From Bacteroidota bacterium (GTDB lineage Bacteria > Bacteroidota > Rhodothermia > Rhodothermales > UBA10348): 8,218 nucleotides of DNA. Every line of letters begins with the position of its first letter. Position 1 is the stretch's first letter. Below, piece by piece: positions 1 to 8,000 of this stretch. A program made the position numbers and the translations under genes. Below the pieces are notes generated by a model. It saw only the letters and a program-made list of their open reading frames with translations. It made no database searches and was not told the origin of the DNA. The stretch spans positions 1-8,218 of the forward strand of contig SMXK01000031.1 of the NCBI GenBank assembly GCA_004356265.1, written 5' to 3'.

Positions 1-2345
1 ACGTGTCGTTTGAGGGGGATTTATTTTTTAAGCGGCCCATCCTTGAACTCCGTGTCCGGTCAAAACCCAATCGTGAATTACTGGGCATCCCGGGCGCGAC
101 ATGGTGGCTCTGGTTGTATAAGTTCGGAGAGAACACCCTCGGGGGCAACGGAATAGGAAAGGCATTCAAGGCGACCGGTGAACCGCCTGCCTTGTTCGAT
201 TCTACAACTGTCGCGAACGACCTGGAACGACTTCAACTTTTTTACTTTCTGGATGAGGGCTTTCAGCAGTCTGCAATCTCTGCCGCAGTCACCCGCAACG
301 GAACGTCCAATAAAGTATCCATCGTGTATCATATCGAGGCTGGCCCTCCGACGTTTATTCGGAACTTCAAATACAACGGCCTTGACTCCTTGTCACACGA
401 TCAAAAAGTCCGGATTGCCCGAGGTTCATTGCTGGATCTGGACGTAGACGAGAGTATGCCGGATCCTCTGGTTCATTCGCTTCAAAACAATCGGTATTCT
501 GGTCCGCTCCTTACCGAAGAGTGGCGTCGGTTATTGACGGCCCTCCACGTAGAGGGATACGCTGCCGTAACCAGGGATTCAATACACGCGGTCGTATACA
601 CGATTTCGCCCGATACAGTTGACGTCACGATTGACGTAAAACTCGGTCCACGATACCGATTTGGGGATGTTCTGTTTGCAGTTAACGGAACTGAACCTGG
701 TGCGGATGATCGTCAAGTCGTTGACTCGGTAAAAAGCTCTGTTTCCGGTGTCGAGGGCGGAATCATTTCAGCAGGGTTTAAGGCAGAACGCCGACTGACT
801 TTCGAACCGCTACGAGATAATCTGAAATTCGCTCCCGGCGACTGGTATGATCAGAGCAAACTGATCGCCACAAAACGAAGACTTGACGGCATTCGAGCAC
901 TCGCCTTCACCGATATTCAGAGTGTTGAGCCCCAGACGATTGAAACGACAACTCCGGGGGCGGCGCCACGACTTCCCCACCGTTTCTCCATTCAAACACG
1001 TCCGCGTCATCAAATGCGGCTCCAGACCTTCATTCTGCAGCGTAACGATTCATTCGAGGGAAACAAAAATGAATGGGGTTTTGGGGTTGGTGTGACATAC
1101 AATAATTTCAATTTATTTGGTGGCGGTGAAAATTTCAGCGTAAACGCCTCCACCAGCCTCACGTCCGAACTTGATGCCTCGAAAGGTTTTTCGTCGGCTC
1201 AATGGGAAGTCGGAGCGAATCTTGCATTTCCCCGGTTGACCTGGCCGATGGGCCGCCTGGAATCACTTCTGGATCTCGAAAATGTTTTATCTCACGTAAC
1301 GATTTCGTTTCTGGCGGCTCGCCGTGATGCCTTGTTCCTGATTATTCGTGGCCGCGGCCAAGCGCGGTACCGGTTCGAATTGAAACACTCCAGAACATTT
1401 ACGTCATTCTTTGACCTGCTGGAGTTAACCGTCAGCAATCCGGATACGCTTGAAGGATTTCGGGAATCCTTTCTCGACGACATTCTAGACACCATCGACG
1501 ACCCGAATCAACGCGCTCGAATTATCCAGGACTATACCGAGCCCCAGTTCAACGACGCACTGCGACTGACGCTGCGACAAACAGACTTGAATCTTCTCAG
1601 ACGTGAAAACGGTCACGTTTATGAGGTCGGTCTTGAAGCAGGTGGCAATATCGGATTTTTACTGGACCGATTTATTTTCACTCCAGACACCCTGGAGGGG
1701 AGCCTCCCGGGACTTCCGATTTTCGGAGCGACCGGGTCATCCAACAGACTTTTTTACGGACAATACATCCGTGGCGTCGTTGATGTGCGTAAATATATTC
1801 GGTTAAACACGTTATCCGTTTTTGCGTGGAAAATAATTGTCGGTGCTGCACACCCTTACGGCGAAGCGCCCGTCATTCCCCTGTCGAGAAGATTTTTCAG
1901 CGGTGGATCATCCAGCGTTCGCGCCTGGCACCTGAGCGAACTGGGTCCTGGTTCGGCAAGTATCCAGACTGAGGACGACAAAAATGAAAGCCTGAACACC
2001 AATATTTTCGGCGGCGAAATCAAGCTCGAAGGATCTATAGAATTACGACACACTGTTTTCAGAGATGTGTTTTCAGCAAATTGGATTTTCACAGTTTTTA
2101 TGGATGCTGGAAATGTGTGGTTCGGTCCTCGCAATCCGGGACCAGTGGCAGGACGATTCCGCGCTGACGAATTTTTTACCGAATTAGGAATTGGGGCGGG
2201 CTTCGGATTCAGGTTGGCCTGGGACTACCTGGTGGTACGGCTTGATTTTGCTTCGAAAGTACACGATCCGGTCCGGAAGGGAGAGTTGTGGCCTGATGGG
2301 TTCTCGGAGCCGGTCATCCATTTTGGATTTGGTCATACCTTCTGA
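1..2345 (+). CDS. tamL: TamL-type Omp85 outer-membrane assembly protein (5' end cut off)
   Basis: This is an outer-membrane protein of the BamA/TamA (Omp85) superfamily, in the form usually called TamL in Bacteroidota, thought to work with TamB in envelope assembly or lipid transport. Residues are counted from the codon at base 3. A conserved PN..LLG segment (22-28) and GEPP (59-62) lead into POTRA-like domains at roughly 50-112, 112-215 and 215-330. The beta-barrel follows from about 337 to 780. The strongest signature is RRFFSGGSSSVRAW...LGPG (629-650), the counterpart of the VRGF/Y loop-6 motif with R640. DAGNVWF (701-707) and a C-terminal beta-signal ending in Phe (VIHFGFGHTF) agree. The frame could begin at a GTG at base 3, but family members start earlier, with a signal peptide, lipobox cysteine and a short conserved stretch before the PN motif. 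I therefore read it as truncated by the window. The family call is firm; the role is inferred from homologues. Confidence 0.9.
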   Translation, partial: VSFEGDLFFKRPILELRVRSKPNRELLGIPGATWWLWLYKFGENTLGGNGIGKAFKATGEPPALFDSTTVANDLERLQLFYFLDEGFQQSAISAAVTRNGTSNKVSIVYHIEAGPPTFIRNFKYNGLDSLSHDQKVRIARGSLLDLDVDESMPDPLVHSLQNNRYSGPLLTEEWRRLLTALHVEGYAAVTRDSIHAVVYTISPDTVDVTIDVKLGPRYRFGDVLFAVNGTEPGADDRQVVDSVKSSVSGVEGGIISAGFKAERRLTFEPLRDNLKFAPGDWYDQSKLIATKRRLDGIRALAFTDIQSVEPQTIETTTPGAAPRLPHRFSIQTRPRHQMRLQTFILQRNDSFEGNKNEWGFGVGVTYNNFNLFGGGENFSVNASTSLTSELDASKGFSSAQWEVGANLAFPRLTWPMGRLESLLDLENVLSHVTISFLAARRDALFLIIRGRGQARYRFELKHSRTFTSFFDLLELTVSNPDTLEGFRESFLDDILDTIDDPNQRARIIQDYTEPQFNDALRLTLRQTDLNLLRRENGHVYEVGLEAGGNIGFLLDRFIFTPDTLEGSLPGLPIFGATGSSNRLFYGQYIRGVVDVRKYIRLNTLSVFAWKIIVGAAHPYGEAPVIPLSRRFFSGGSSSVRAWHLSELGPGSASIQTEDDKNESLNTNIFGGEIKLEGSIELRHTVFRDVFSANWIFTVFMDAGNVWFGPRNPGPVAGRFRADEFFTELGIGAGFGFRLAWDYLVVRLDFASKVHDPVRKGELWPDGFSEPVIHFGFGHTF

Positions 2346-2489
2346 TATGAATCCGCCTTTTCCCTTATTTTCGGGCTGCACGGAACGAATTTATCGAACC
2401 GAACTAATATGGAAGCTCAATTACATTGTCTTCTATCGCGTGTTTTAATTCGCGCCTCCCGTTAACACTCACCCACCACCACCGCGACT

Positions 2490-3899
2490 GTGATAAAACG
2501 TGGATCAGTACTGGAACTGGTTGTCGAAAAGGTAGCCGACAGAGGTAAATCTCTGACGCGTATCGACGGTTATGTAATATTTATTCAGGGTGGAATTCCC
2601 GGAGACCGCCTTCGCGTTCAAATACGAAAGGCGAAGAGAAAATTCGCGGAGGCCACTATTCTCGAGGTTCTGGAGCCATCTCCGGACCGAATCGAAGCTC
2701 GATGTTTTCATTTCGGGACGTGTGGGGGCTGCAAGTGGCAGCATATGTCTTACGATGCGCAGCTTGCCGCTAAACGACAGAGCATAGAAGACGCCCTTCG
2801 AAGAGAAGGTGGATTGGATGGTATTTCGGTAAACGAAGTAATCGGCGCTGACCGCGTTTTCAGGTACCGGAACAAAATGGAATTCTCATTCAGTGCCGAC
2901 CGTTGGCTCACTGATCAGGAAATAAAATCCGGCGAACCGCTCGACAAGTCTTATGCGCTTGGGCTGCACGTACCTGGTAATTTTTCAAAGGTGTTAGATC
3001 TCAAAGAATGCCACCTGCACTCAGAGGAGGGCGAACGTCTTCTGAACCGGTTCCGATCGTTCACCAGAGAACTGGAGTGGAAACCCTGGAATATCAGGAA
3101 TCACACAGGATTCCTGCGGCACCTGGTATTGCGAAAGTCTGCGAACACGTCCGATTTCATGGTGAACCTGGTCACCAACGGATACAATGAAGAGCGCATG
3201 GAAGCGTGCGCTGCCCTGTTCAAAGATGAATTCCCTGAAGTAAGTACGTTTGTCAACACTATAAATACGTCCGTCGCGCAGACCGCATTCGGTGAGGAAA
3301 TTCGCACCATTTACGGATCCGGCGTAATTACTGACAAGATTGGCCGATATACTTTTGAAATCGCATCCAATGCGTTTTTCCAGACGAACACGCATCAGGC
3401 TGAGAAATTGTATCGGGTCGCGGCTGAGTTCGCCGAATTAAAACCTACCGACCGCGTCTTTGATTTGTACAGTGGCGCGGGTACGATTTCGATTTACATA
3501 GCCGAAAAAGTTGCCCACGTCACCGCAGTGGAACTCATCGAAGCGGCCACCGAAAATGCACGCCGCAACGCCGAAGCAAATGGTGTCAAGAACGTGACGT
3601 TTATCACAGGGGATATGATGAAGTTATTCCGCGAAGACTTTATCGAAGAGCATGGTCGCCCCGACGTCCTTATTGTTGACCCGCCGAGAGCAGGAATGCA
3701 CCCGAAAGTTGTGGATCAAATCATTCGTCTTCGGCCCGAAAGATTCGTTTACGTCAGCTGTAACCCGATTTCTCAGGCAAAAGACCTGGCTAAAATGAAA
3801 GATGTATTCGAAATCGAGGCTGTCCAGCCCGTTGACCTGTTTCCTCACACCTATCACATCGAAAACGTAGTAAAACTGCGTGCTCGACCCAATGGATAA
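2490..3899 (+). CDS. rlmD: 23S rRNA (uracil-C5)-methyltransferase, RlmD/TrmA family
   Basis: This 469-residue enzyme transfers a methyl group from S-adenosylmethionine to C5 of a uracil in 23S rRNA; U1939 is the RlmD target in E. coli. An N-terminal TRAM RNA-binding domain (about 1-62) precedes a [4Fe-4S] cysteine set: C72, C78 and C81 in C-x5-C-x2-C, with C174 as likely fourth ligand. The Rossmann-type SAM site is VFDLYSGAGT (323-332). FFQTNT (296-301), DPPRAGMHP (398-406), the nucleophile C424 in YVSCNP and the probable general base E458 in FPHTYHIEN complete the active site. All catalytic positions are present and the length is normal. The start is well fixed: an in-frame TAA lies at 2463-2465 and this GTG is the first start codon after it. 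No Shine-Dalgarno sequence precedes it, only a C-rich ACC-repeat stretch. The 144-bp gap upstream shows no clear promoter or terminator. Sequence alone does not separate RlmD from RlmC/RlmCD specificity. Confidence 0.93.
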   Translation: MIKRGSVLELVVEKVADRGKSLTRIDGYVIFIQGGIPGDRLRVQIRKAKRKFAEATILEVLEPSPDRIEARCFHFGTCGGCKWQHMSYDAQLAAKRQSIEDALRREGGLDGISVNEVIGADRVFRYRNKMEFSFSADRWLTDQEIKSGEPLDKSYALGLHVPGNFSKVLDLKECHLHSEEGERLLNRFRSFTRELEWKPWNIRNHTGFLRHLVLRKSANTSDFMVNLVTNGYNEERMEACAALFKDEFPEVSTFVNTINTSVAQTAFGEEIRTIYGSGVITDKIGRYTFEIASNAFFQTNTHQAEKLYRVAAEFAELKPTDRVFDLYSGAGTISIYIAEKVAHVTAVELIEAATENARRNAEANGVKNVTFITGDMMKLFREDFIEEHGRPDVLIVDPPRAGMHPKVVDQIIRLRPERFVYVSCNPISQAKDLAKMKDVFEIEAVQPVDLFPHTYHIENVVKLRARPNG

Positions 3900-4905
3900 C
3901 AATTCAGCAGCTTTTGATCTGAGCGGGAAAAGTGTTTTCGTCACCGGAGGCACGGGCTTCGTCGGCAGTCATTTCGTAGAACGACTAATAGAATCAGGGT
4001 GTACTGATGTCAGATGTCTGGTGCGGACATCAAAGCGATTCCTTGAGGGTCTTCCAATCACTGTCGTGAAAGGTGACCTGTTCAGCGACGAGGCCTTGCA
4101 AGAGGGTTCGCGCGGCGTTAATTATGTAGCCCACATTGCCGCTTTAACACGTGCCACCTCATGGGAAGTGTTTGAAAGTGCGAACGTATCCGGTACTGTG
4201 AATCTTCTTGAGGCCATCCGGACCAGCGCGCCAACCGTCGAGAACGTGCTGATCACGAGCAGTCTTGCCGTCGTTGGCCGGGGAACCAGCGGCGTGGCCG
4301 ATGAATCGTCTGAACTCGACCCTGTCTCGATGTACGGACGAAGTAAGCAGGAGATGGAGTCGGTGATCGTCCCGTTTCACGATGATCTTCCCATGTGCAC
4401 AGTCAGACCTCCGGCGGTGTATGGACCGCGGGAATCAGATATCTTCACTTTTTTCAAGACCCTGAATACCGGGTTTTGTCCTATTCTCGGATCAGGCAAA
4501 GAGCCGGCCTTGTCTCTCGTTCATGTCGACGATCTGGTCAGCGGAATGATGGCGTCTATGGTTTCGAAAGCCGGAATCGGCAAAACGTATTTCCTTGGCA
4601 GTCCCCGGAATTATTCATGGCATGAAATCCGAGATGCTTCAGCGACCGCTCTTGGACGCAGGGTTCTGACCATACCGATTCCACTTTTTCTTGTCAGCTA
4701 TATCGGAGCAGCCTCCGAATTCTATGGGAAACTTACAGATACCTATCCCCCACTGAATAAAGAAAAAGCGGCCGAAATTCGCTACGCCTGTACGATGTGT
4801 GACAGTTCAAAAGCGATTTCAGAATTAGGCTACAATCCGGATATTGATCTGTGGCCGGGGATGGAGACCACAATTAGCTGGTACAGACAAAATGGCTGGT
4901 TATAG
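3892..4905 (+). CDS. NAD(P)-dependent epimerase/dehydratase, extended SDR family (3-beta-HSD-like)
   Basis: This is a soluble or membrane-associated oxidoreductase of 337 residues if started at the ATG. The Rossmann dinucleotide motif VTGGTGFVG (17-25) is the GxxGxxG of extended short-chain dehydrogenases. ITSS (121-124) supplies the catalytic Ser, and Y148-x3-K152 in MYGRSK is the catalytic pair. RPPAVYGP (172-179) and VHVDDLV (210-216) are further family hallmarks. The C-terminal half has a hydrophobic stretch IPIPLFLVSYIGAA (261-274), followed by the CDSSKAISELGYNP segment (303-316). This pattern resembles 3-beta-hydroxysteroid dehydrogenase or dihydroflavonol-reductase-like proteins, but the substrate cannot be read from sequence. 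The ATG overlaps the end of the upstream methyltransferase gene by 8 bases, so co-transcription and coupled translation are likely. A GTG 12 bases earlier (3880) is in frame, and an in-frame TAA at 3871 excludes anything longer. Neither start has a Shine-Dalgarno sequence; I prefer the ATG. Confidence 0.88.
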   Translation: MDNNSAAFDLSGKSVFVTGGTGFVGSHFVERLIESGCTDVRCLVRTSKRFLEGLPITVVKGDLFSDEALQEGSRGVNYVAHIAALTRATSWEVFESANVSGTVNLLEAIRTSAPTVENVLITSSLAVVGRGTSGVADESSELDPVSMYGRSKQEMESVIVPFHDDLPMCTVRPPAVYGPRESDIFTFFKTLNTGFCPILGSGKEPALSLVHVDDLVSGMMASMVSKAGIGKTYFLGSPRNYSWHEIRDASATALGRRVLTIPIPLFLVSYIGAASEFYGKLTDTYPPLNKEKAAEIRYACTMCDSSKAISELGYNPDIDLWPGMETTISWYRQNGWL

Positions 4906-4971
4906 TACGGACTGTTTGGCCGACGCATTGGATGGAATCCTTCTGTCAGGAACGGAGTTAGCGAACGACTT

Positions 4972-4995
4972 TTTGAAGTGTGACATTGTTTCAAA
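4972..4995. repeat. Inverted repeat TTTGAA-N12-TTCAAA upstream of kgd
   Basis: Two perfect 6-base arms, TTTGAA at 4972-4977 and TTCAAA at 4990-4995, are separated by 12 bases. They lie in the gap between the reductase and kgd, about 50 bases before the kgd start. The spacing would suit a dimeric regulator with half-sites about one and a half to two helical turns apart, or a weak hairpin. A poor promoter-like pair (TTGAAG at 4973, TATTAA at 4998, 19 bases between) overlaps it. No T-run follows, so it is not a terminator. A 6-base repeat can arise by chance, so any function is speculative. Confidence 0.3.
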
Positions 4996-5024
4996 CGTAT
5001 TAATCTGAATACCCACCAACCCAT

Positions 5025-5047
5025 CAGCACCTGAAAAGGTGAAGCTG
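5025..5047 (+). promoter_or_regulatory. Hairpin with GAAA loop covering the kgd ribosome-binding site
   Basis: In the transcript, CACCT (5028-5032) pairs perfectly with AGGTG (5037-5041) around a GAAA tetraloop of the stable GNRA class. CAG (5025-5027) can extend the stem by pairing with CTG (5045-5047) across a 3-base AAG bulge, giving 8 base pairs in all. The 3' arm contains the GGTG core of the Shine-Dalgarno sequence, and the extension includes the first base of the GTG start codon. The fold would compete with ribosome binding. The pairing is directly visible; a regulatory role is inferred, and the structure is small enough that a ribosome might simply melt it. Confidence 0.45.
5035..5042 (+). 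promoter_or_regulatory. Shine-Dalgarno sequence of kgd
   Basis: AAAGGTGA lies 4 bases before the GTG at 5047 and is a near-consensus match to the 3' end of 16S rRNA. It supports this start codon, as does an in-frame TGA at 5032-5034, which excludes any start further upstream. The other two gene starts inside the window lack such a sequence, so this gene appears to use a different initiation mode from its neighbours. Confidence 0.7.
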
Positions 5048-8000
5048 TGAGCAACTTAGGATTTAACACTGGATACATCGAGGAGCTATACGCTCAGTTT
5101 CTGGAAGACCCCGAAAGCGTCGGAGACGTCTGGCAGGAATTTTTCTCTGATTACCAGCCTTCCGAATCGTTTCTGGCAAGGCGCGCGGGTGAAACCGCGC
5201 TCAGAGCCAGCACTCCAGTCGTTGCTCCGCCTGACGACCAGGTGGCAGGCGCCGTTTTGCTGCCTCAGCCCGATGCCCCGGCCCCGCCAGCGGATCCACC
5301 CTTCGAAGAAAAACCTATCCGCGGCGCAGCGGCCAGGATTGTCGAAAATATGGAGGCCAGCCTCGGCGTCCCGACAGCCACGTCCGTTCGAGATGTGCCC
5401 GTAAAACTGATGGCGGAAAATCGCATTTTGCTCAATACACATCAGCGAAATATTGGCGGTGAAAAAATTTCATATACGCACATCATCGCATTCGCGATTG
5501 TGAAGGCGCTCAATGATTTCGCAAATATGAATACTACGTTCCGGGCCTCTGATGACTCTGGGATGCATGTAATTCCGAGTGCAATTAACCTCGGATTGGC
5601 CATTGATGTGGAAAAGAGAGGCAAACGCCTGCTGCTCGTGCCAAACATCAAAAAGGCCGGGACAATGAACTTTGCAACGCTCCTGGGAGCGTACAACGAT
5701 CTGGTCCGGCGGGCACGGGCGGGCCGGCTTGAAGTTGCCGATCTGACCGGGACTACGGCCACGATCACGAATCCCGGGATGATCGGGACCGACATGAGTG
5801 TTCCGAGACTGATGCCAGGCCAGGGTGTAATTGTCGGAATCGGATCGATTGCGTACCCAGCCCAATACTACGCTATTCCCCCAGACATGATGAGTCGGAC
5901 CGGTATTTCTCAGATCATGACCATCACGTCTACCTACGATCATCGCGTAATTCAGGGCGCTGAGAGTGGCGCGTTTCTGTCCCGAATTGAACAGTATTTA
6001 CGCGGAGAACACGATTTTTATGACCTGATTTTTCAGGACATGGCAATCCCGCTGCCTCCGTTCAAATTGGCCGCCGACACAACACCACACGTTGGCATGT
6101 CCGATAAACGCACCGAGATCGACATGATCCGGAAGCAGGCGCGTGTTTTACAGTTGATCCGCGCGTACCGGGTTAGAGGACATTTGCAGGCCGACGTAAA
6201 CCCACTTGGATATGAGTGGAATTACAATCCTGAGCTCGACCCAGCCACGTATGGTTTGACAATATGGGATCTGGACAGAGAATTTGTCACTGGTGGACTC
6301 GGTGGAAGTGACCTGCTTCCGCTTCGGACGATTCTGGACATTCTTCGTGCTTCGTACTCGAAAAAAGTCGGTGTCGAATTTATGCACATCTCGGTTCCGG
6401 AAGAACAACATTGGATTCAAAATCGCATCGAACCCAATGGCACCGAACGGCCGCTGACTGACACCGAAAAAGGTCGGATGCTAGAGAAATTAAATGCGGC
6501 TGAGGCATTTGAGACATTTCTGCACACCAAATATATCGGACACAAACGTTTCTCTCTTGAAGGATCTGAAACGATCATCCCTCTTTTAGATCGCATTTTG
6601 TCTGATGCAGCGGAGTCGGGTGTACAGGAAGTTGTCATTGGTATGGCGCACCGAGGTCGTTTGAATGTTCTGGCCAACATCATCAACAAACCGTACGAAG
6701 TGATTTTTTCGGAGTTCGAGGGAAATCTTGACCCGAATACTACCCAGGGATCTGGTGATGTAAAATACCACCTTGGATCGAGTGGTGAGCACGTGTCACC
6801 AGCAGGAGATACATTAAAAGTTGTGCTTGCCTCCAATCCGAGTCACCTGGAAGCTGTAAATCCGGTTGTGGAAGGAATGGTGCGCGCAAAACAGGAAGCG
6901 CTTCGCATAATGCACAACCGCTCCGGCGCCCAGGCTGGCGATGCGAATGAAATCGAAGAGGAACTTGAACACCTGCAGCGCCACCAGGGAGACGTCTTGA
7001 AAGCCGTCATTCCACTCCTGATTCATGGAGACGCTGCGTTTGCCGGCCAGGGAGTTATCGCAGAAACGCTCCACCTGAGTCAGTTGCCCGGGTATCGGAC
7101 CGGCGGAACGATCCACCTGGTAATAAATAATCAGATCGGATTTACAACTGGCCCCGATGACGCCCGCAGTTCGACGTACGCCACCGACATAGCGAGGATG
7201 ATACAGGCACCGATTTTCCACGTTAACGGAGATGATCCCGAAGCGTGTATCAGAATTGCCCGGATGGCGCTGGACTACCGGCAGGAATTCGGGAAAGACG
7301 TTGTCATCGACATGCTTTCGTTCAGGGTGAGAGGCCACAATGAGGGTGATGACCCTACGTACACGCAGCCGGTTCTGTATAAGAAAATCGAAGGAAAGAG
7401 ATCGGTACGTAAAATTTACACCGAGTTGTTGCTACGCCGTGGTGACATGACCGTCGAGAGTGCTGAAAAAATACTCAATGACTACAAGTCCAGATTGCAG
7501 GAAGCCTTCGAAAGCACTAAAGAAGTTAAAGAACGAACTGCTCCGATCCTTGCCGAGCTCTCTACCGACCCTCTCCCCGAATATCAGATACCTGTGGTTG
7601 AGACTGCCACATCGCTGGAGGACATGGAGAAAGTGCTCGTTGCATTGACTGTATTTCCAGAGGATCTGGCCGTCCACAAGAAACTCCGCGTGCAGTTCGC
7701 GAAGCGCAAAACGTCCATGCAGGACGAAAACCGGATCGATTGGGCTCTCGCCGAGATGATGGCGTTCGGAACGCTTTTACAGTCGGGCATACGTGTTCGT
7801 TTGTCCGGTCAGGACTCCAGACGCGGTACGTTCAGTCATCGCCATGCCGTTGTGTACGATCAAAATACGAACGCCGAGTACATCCCTTTGAATCACATCA
7901 GCGACACGCAGAATCAATTTTCCGTATACGACAGTCTGCTTTCTGAGTATGCCGTTTGCGGATTCGAATACGGATATTCTGTCTCGAAGCCTGATGCACT

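Noticed and set aside
3..5. GTG as the true start of the Omp85 protein
   Set aside because: The frame is open to the window edge, and TamL proteins have a signal peptide, a lipobox and further residues before the PN motif, so the start is almost certainly upstream.
2366..2373. TATTTTCG as a Bacteroidota-type -7 promoter element (TAnnTTTG)
   Set aside because: Seven of eight positions fit if the free positions are counted, but no TTG lies at the proper distance upstream and the region is AT-rich, so chance is likely.
2438..2455. CGCG-N10-CGCG near the rlmD leader as a hairpin or terminator
   Set aside because: The stem is only 4 bp and does not extend outward or inward, and no T-run follows.
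2471..2478. ACCCACCA shared with 5011-5018 in the other intergenic gap
   Set aside because: A shared 8-mer between two regions of about 140 bases is expected by chance roughly one time in three, and the distances to the start codons differ (11 versus 28 bases).
3880..3882. GTG as start of the reductase
   Set aside because: It is possible in frame, but it gives a longer overlap (20 bases) and adds four residues before an ATG that makes the usual compact overlap. Neither has a ribosome-binding site, so this is a preference rather than proof.
4906..4970. A rho-independent terminator after the reductase gene
   Set aside because: Only 3-4 bp stems around GGAT/ATCC and TCC/GGA can be drawn, and no run of T follows them.
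4973..5003. Sigma-70-like promoter TTGAAG / TATTAA before kgd
   Set aside because: Each hexamer matches only four of six positions and the spacing is 19 bases, too weak to annotate on its own.
5470..5943. A 157-codon open frame on the minus strand opposite the E2-like domain
   Set aside because: It lies entirely opposite the conserved acyltransferase domain of kgd and has no family features of its own.
6814..7338. A 174-codon open frame on the minus strand inside kgd
   Set aside because: The + strand here encodes unmistakable conserved E1 motifs (HGDAAFAGQG, NNQIGF). The antisense frame has no recognisable motif or ribosome-binding site and is a codon-bias shadow.
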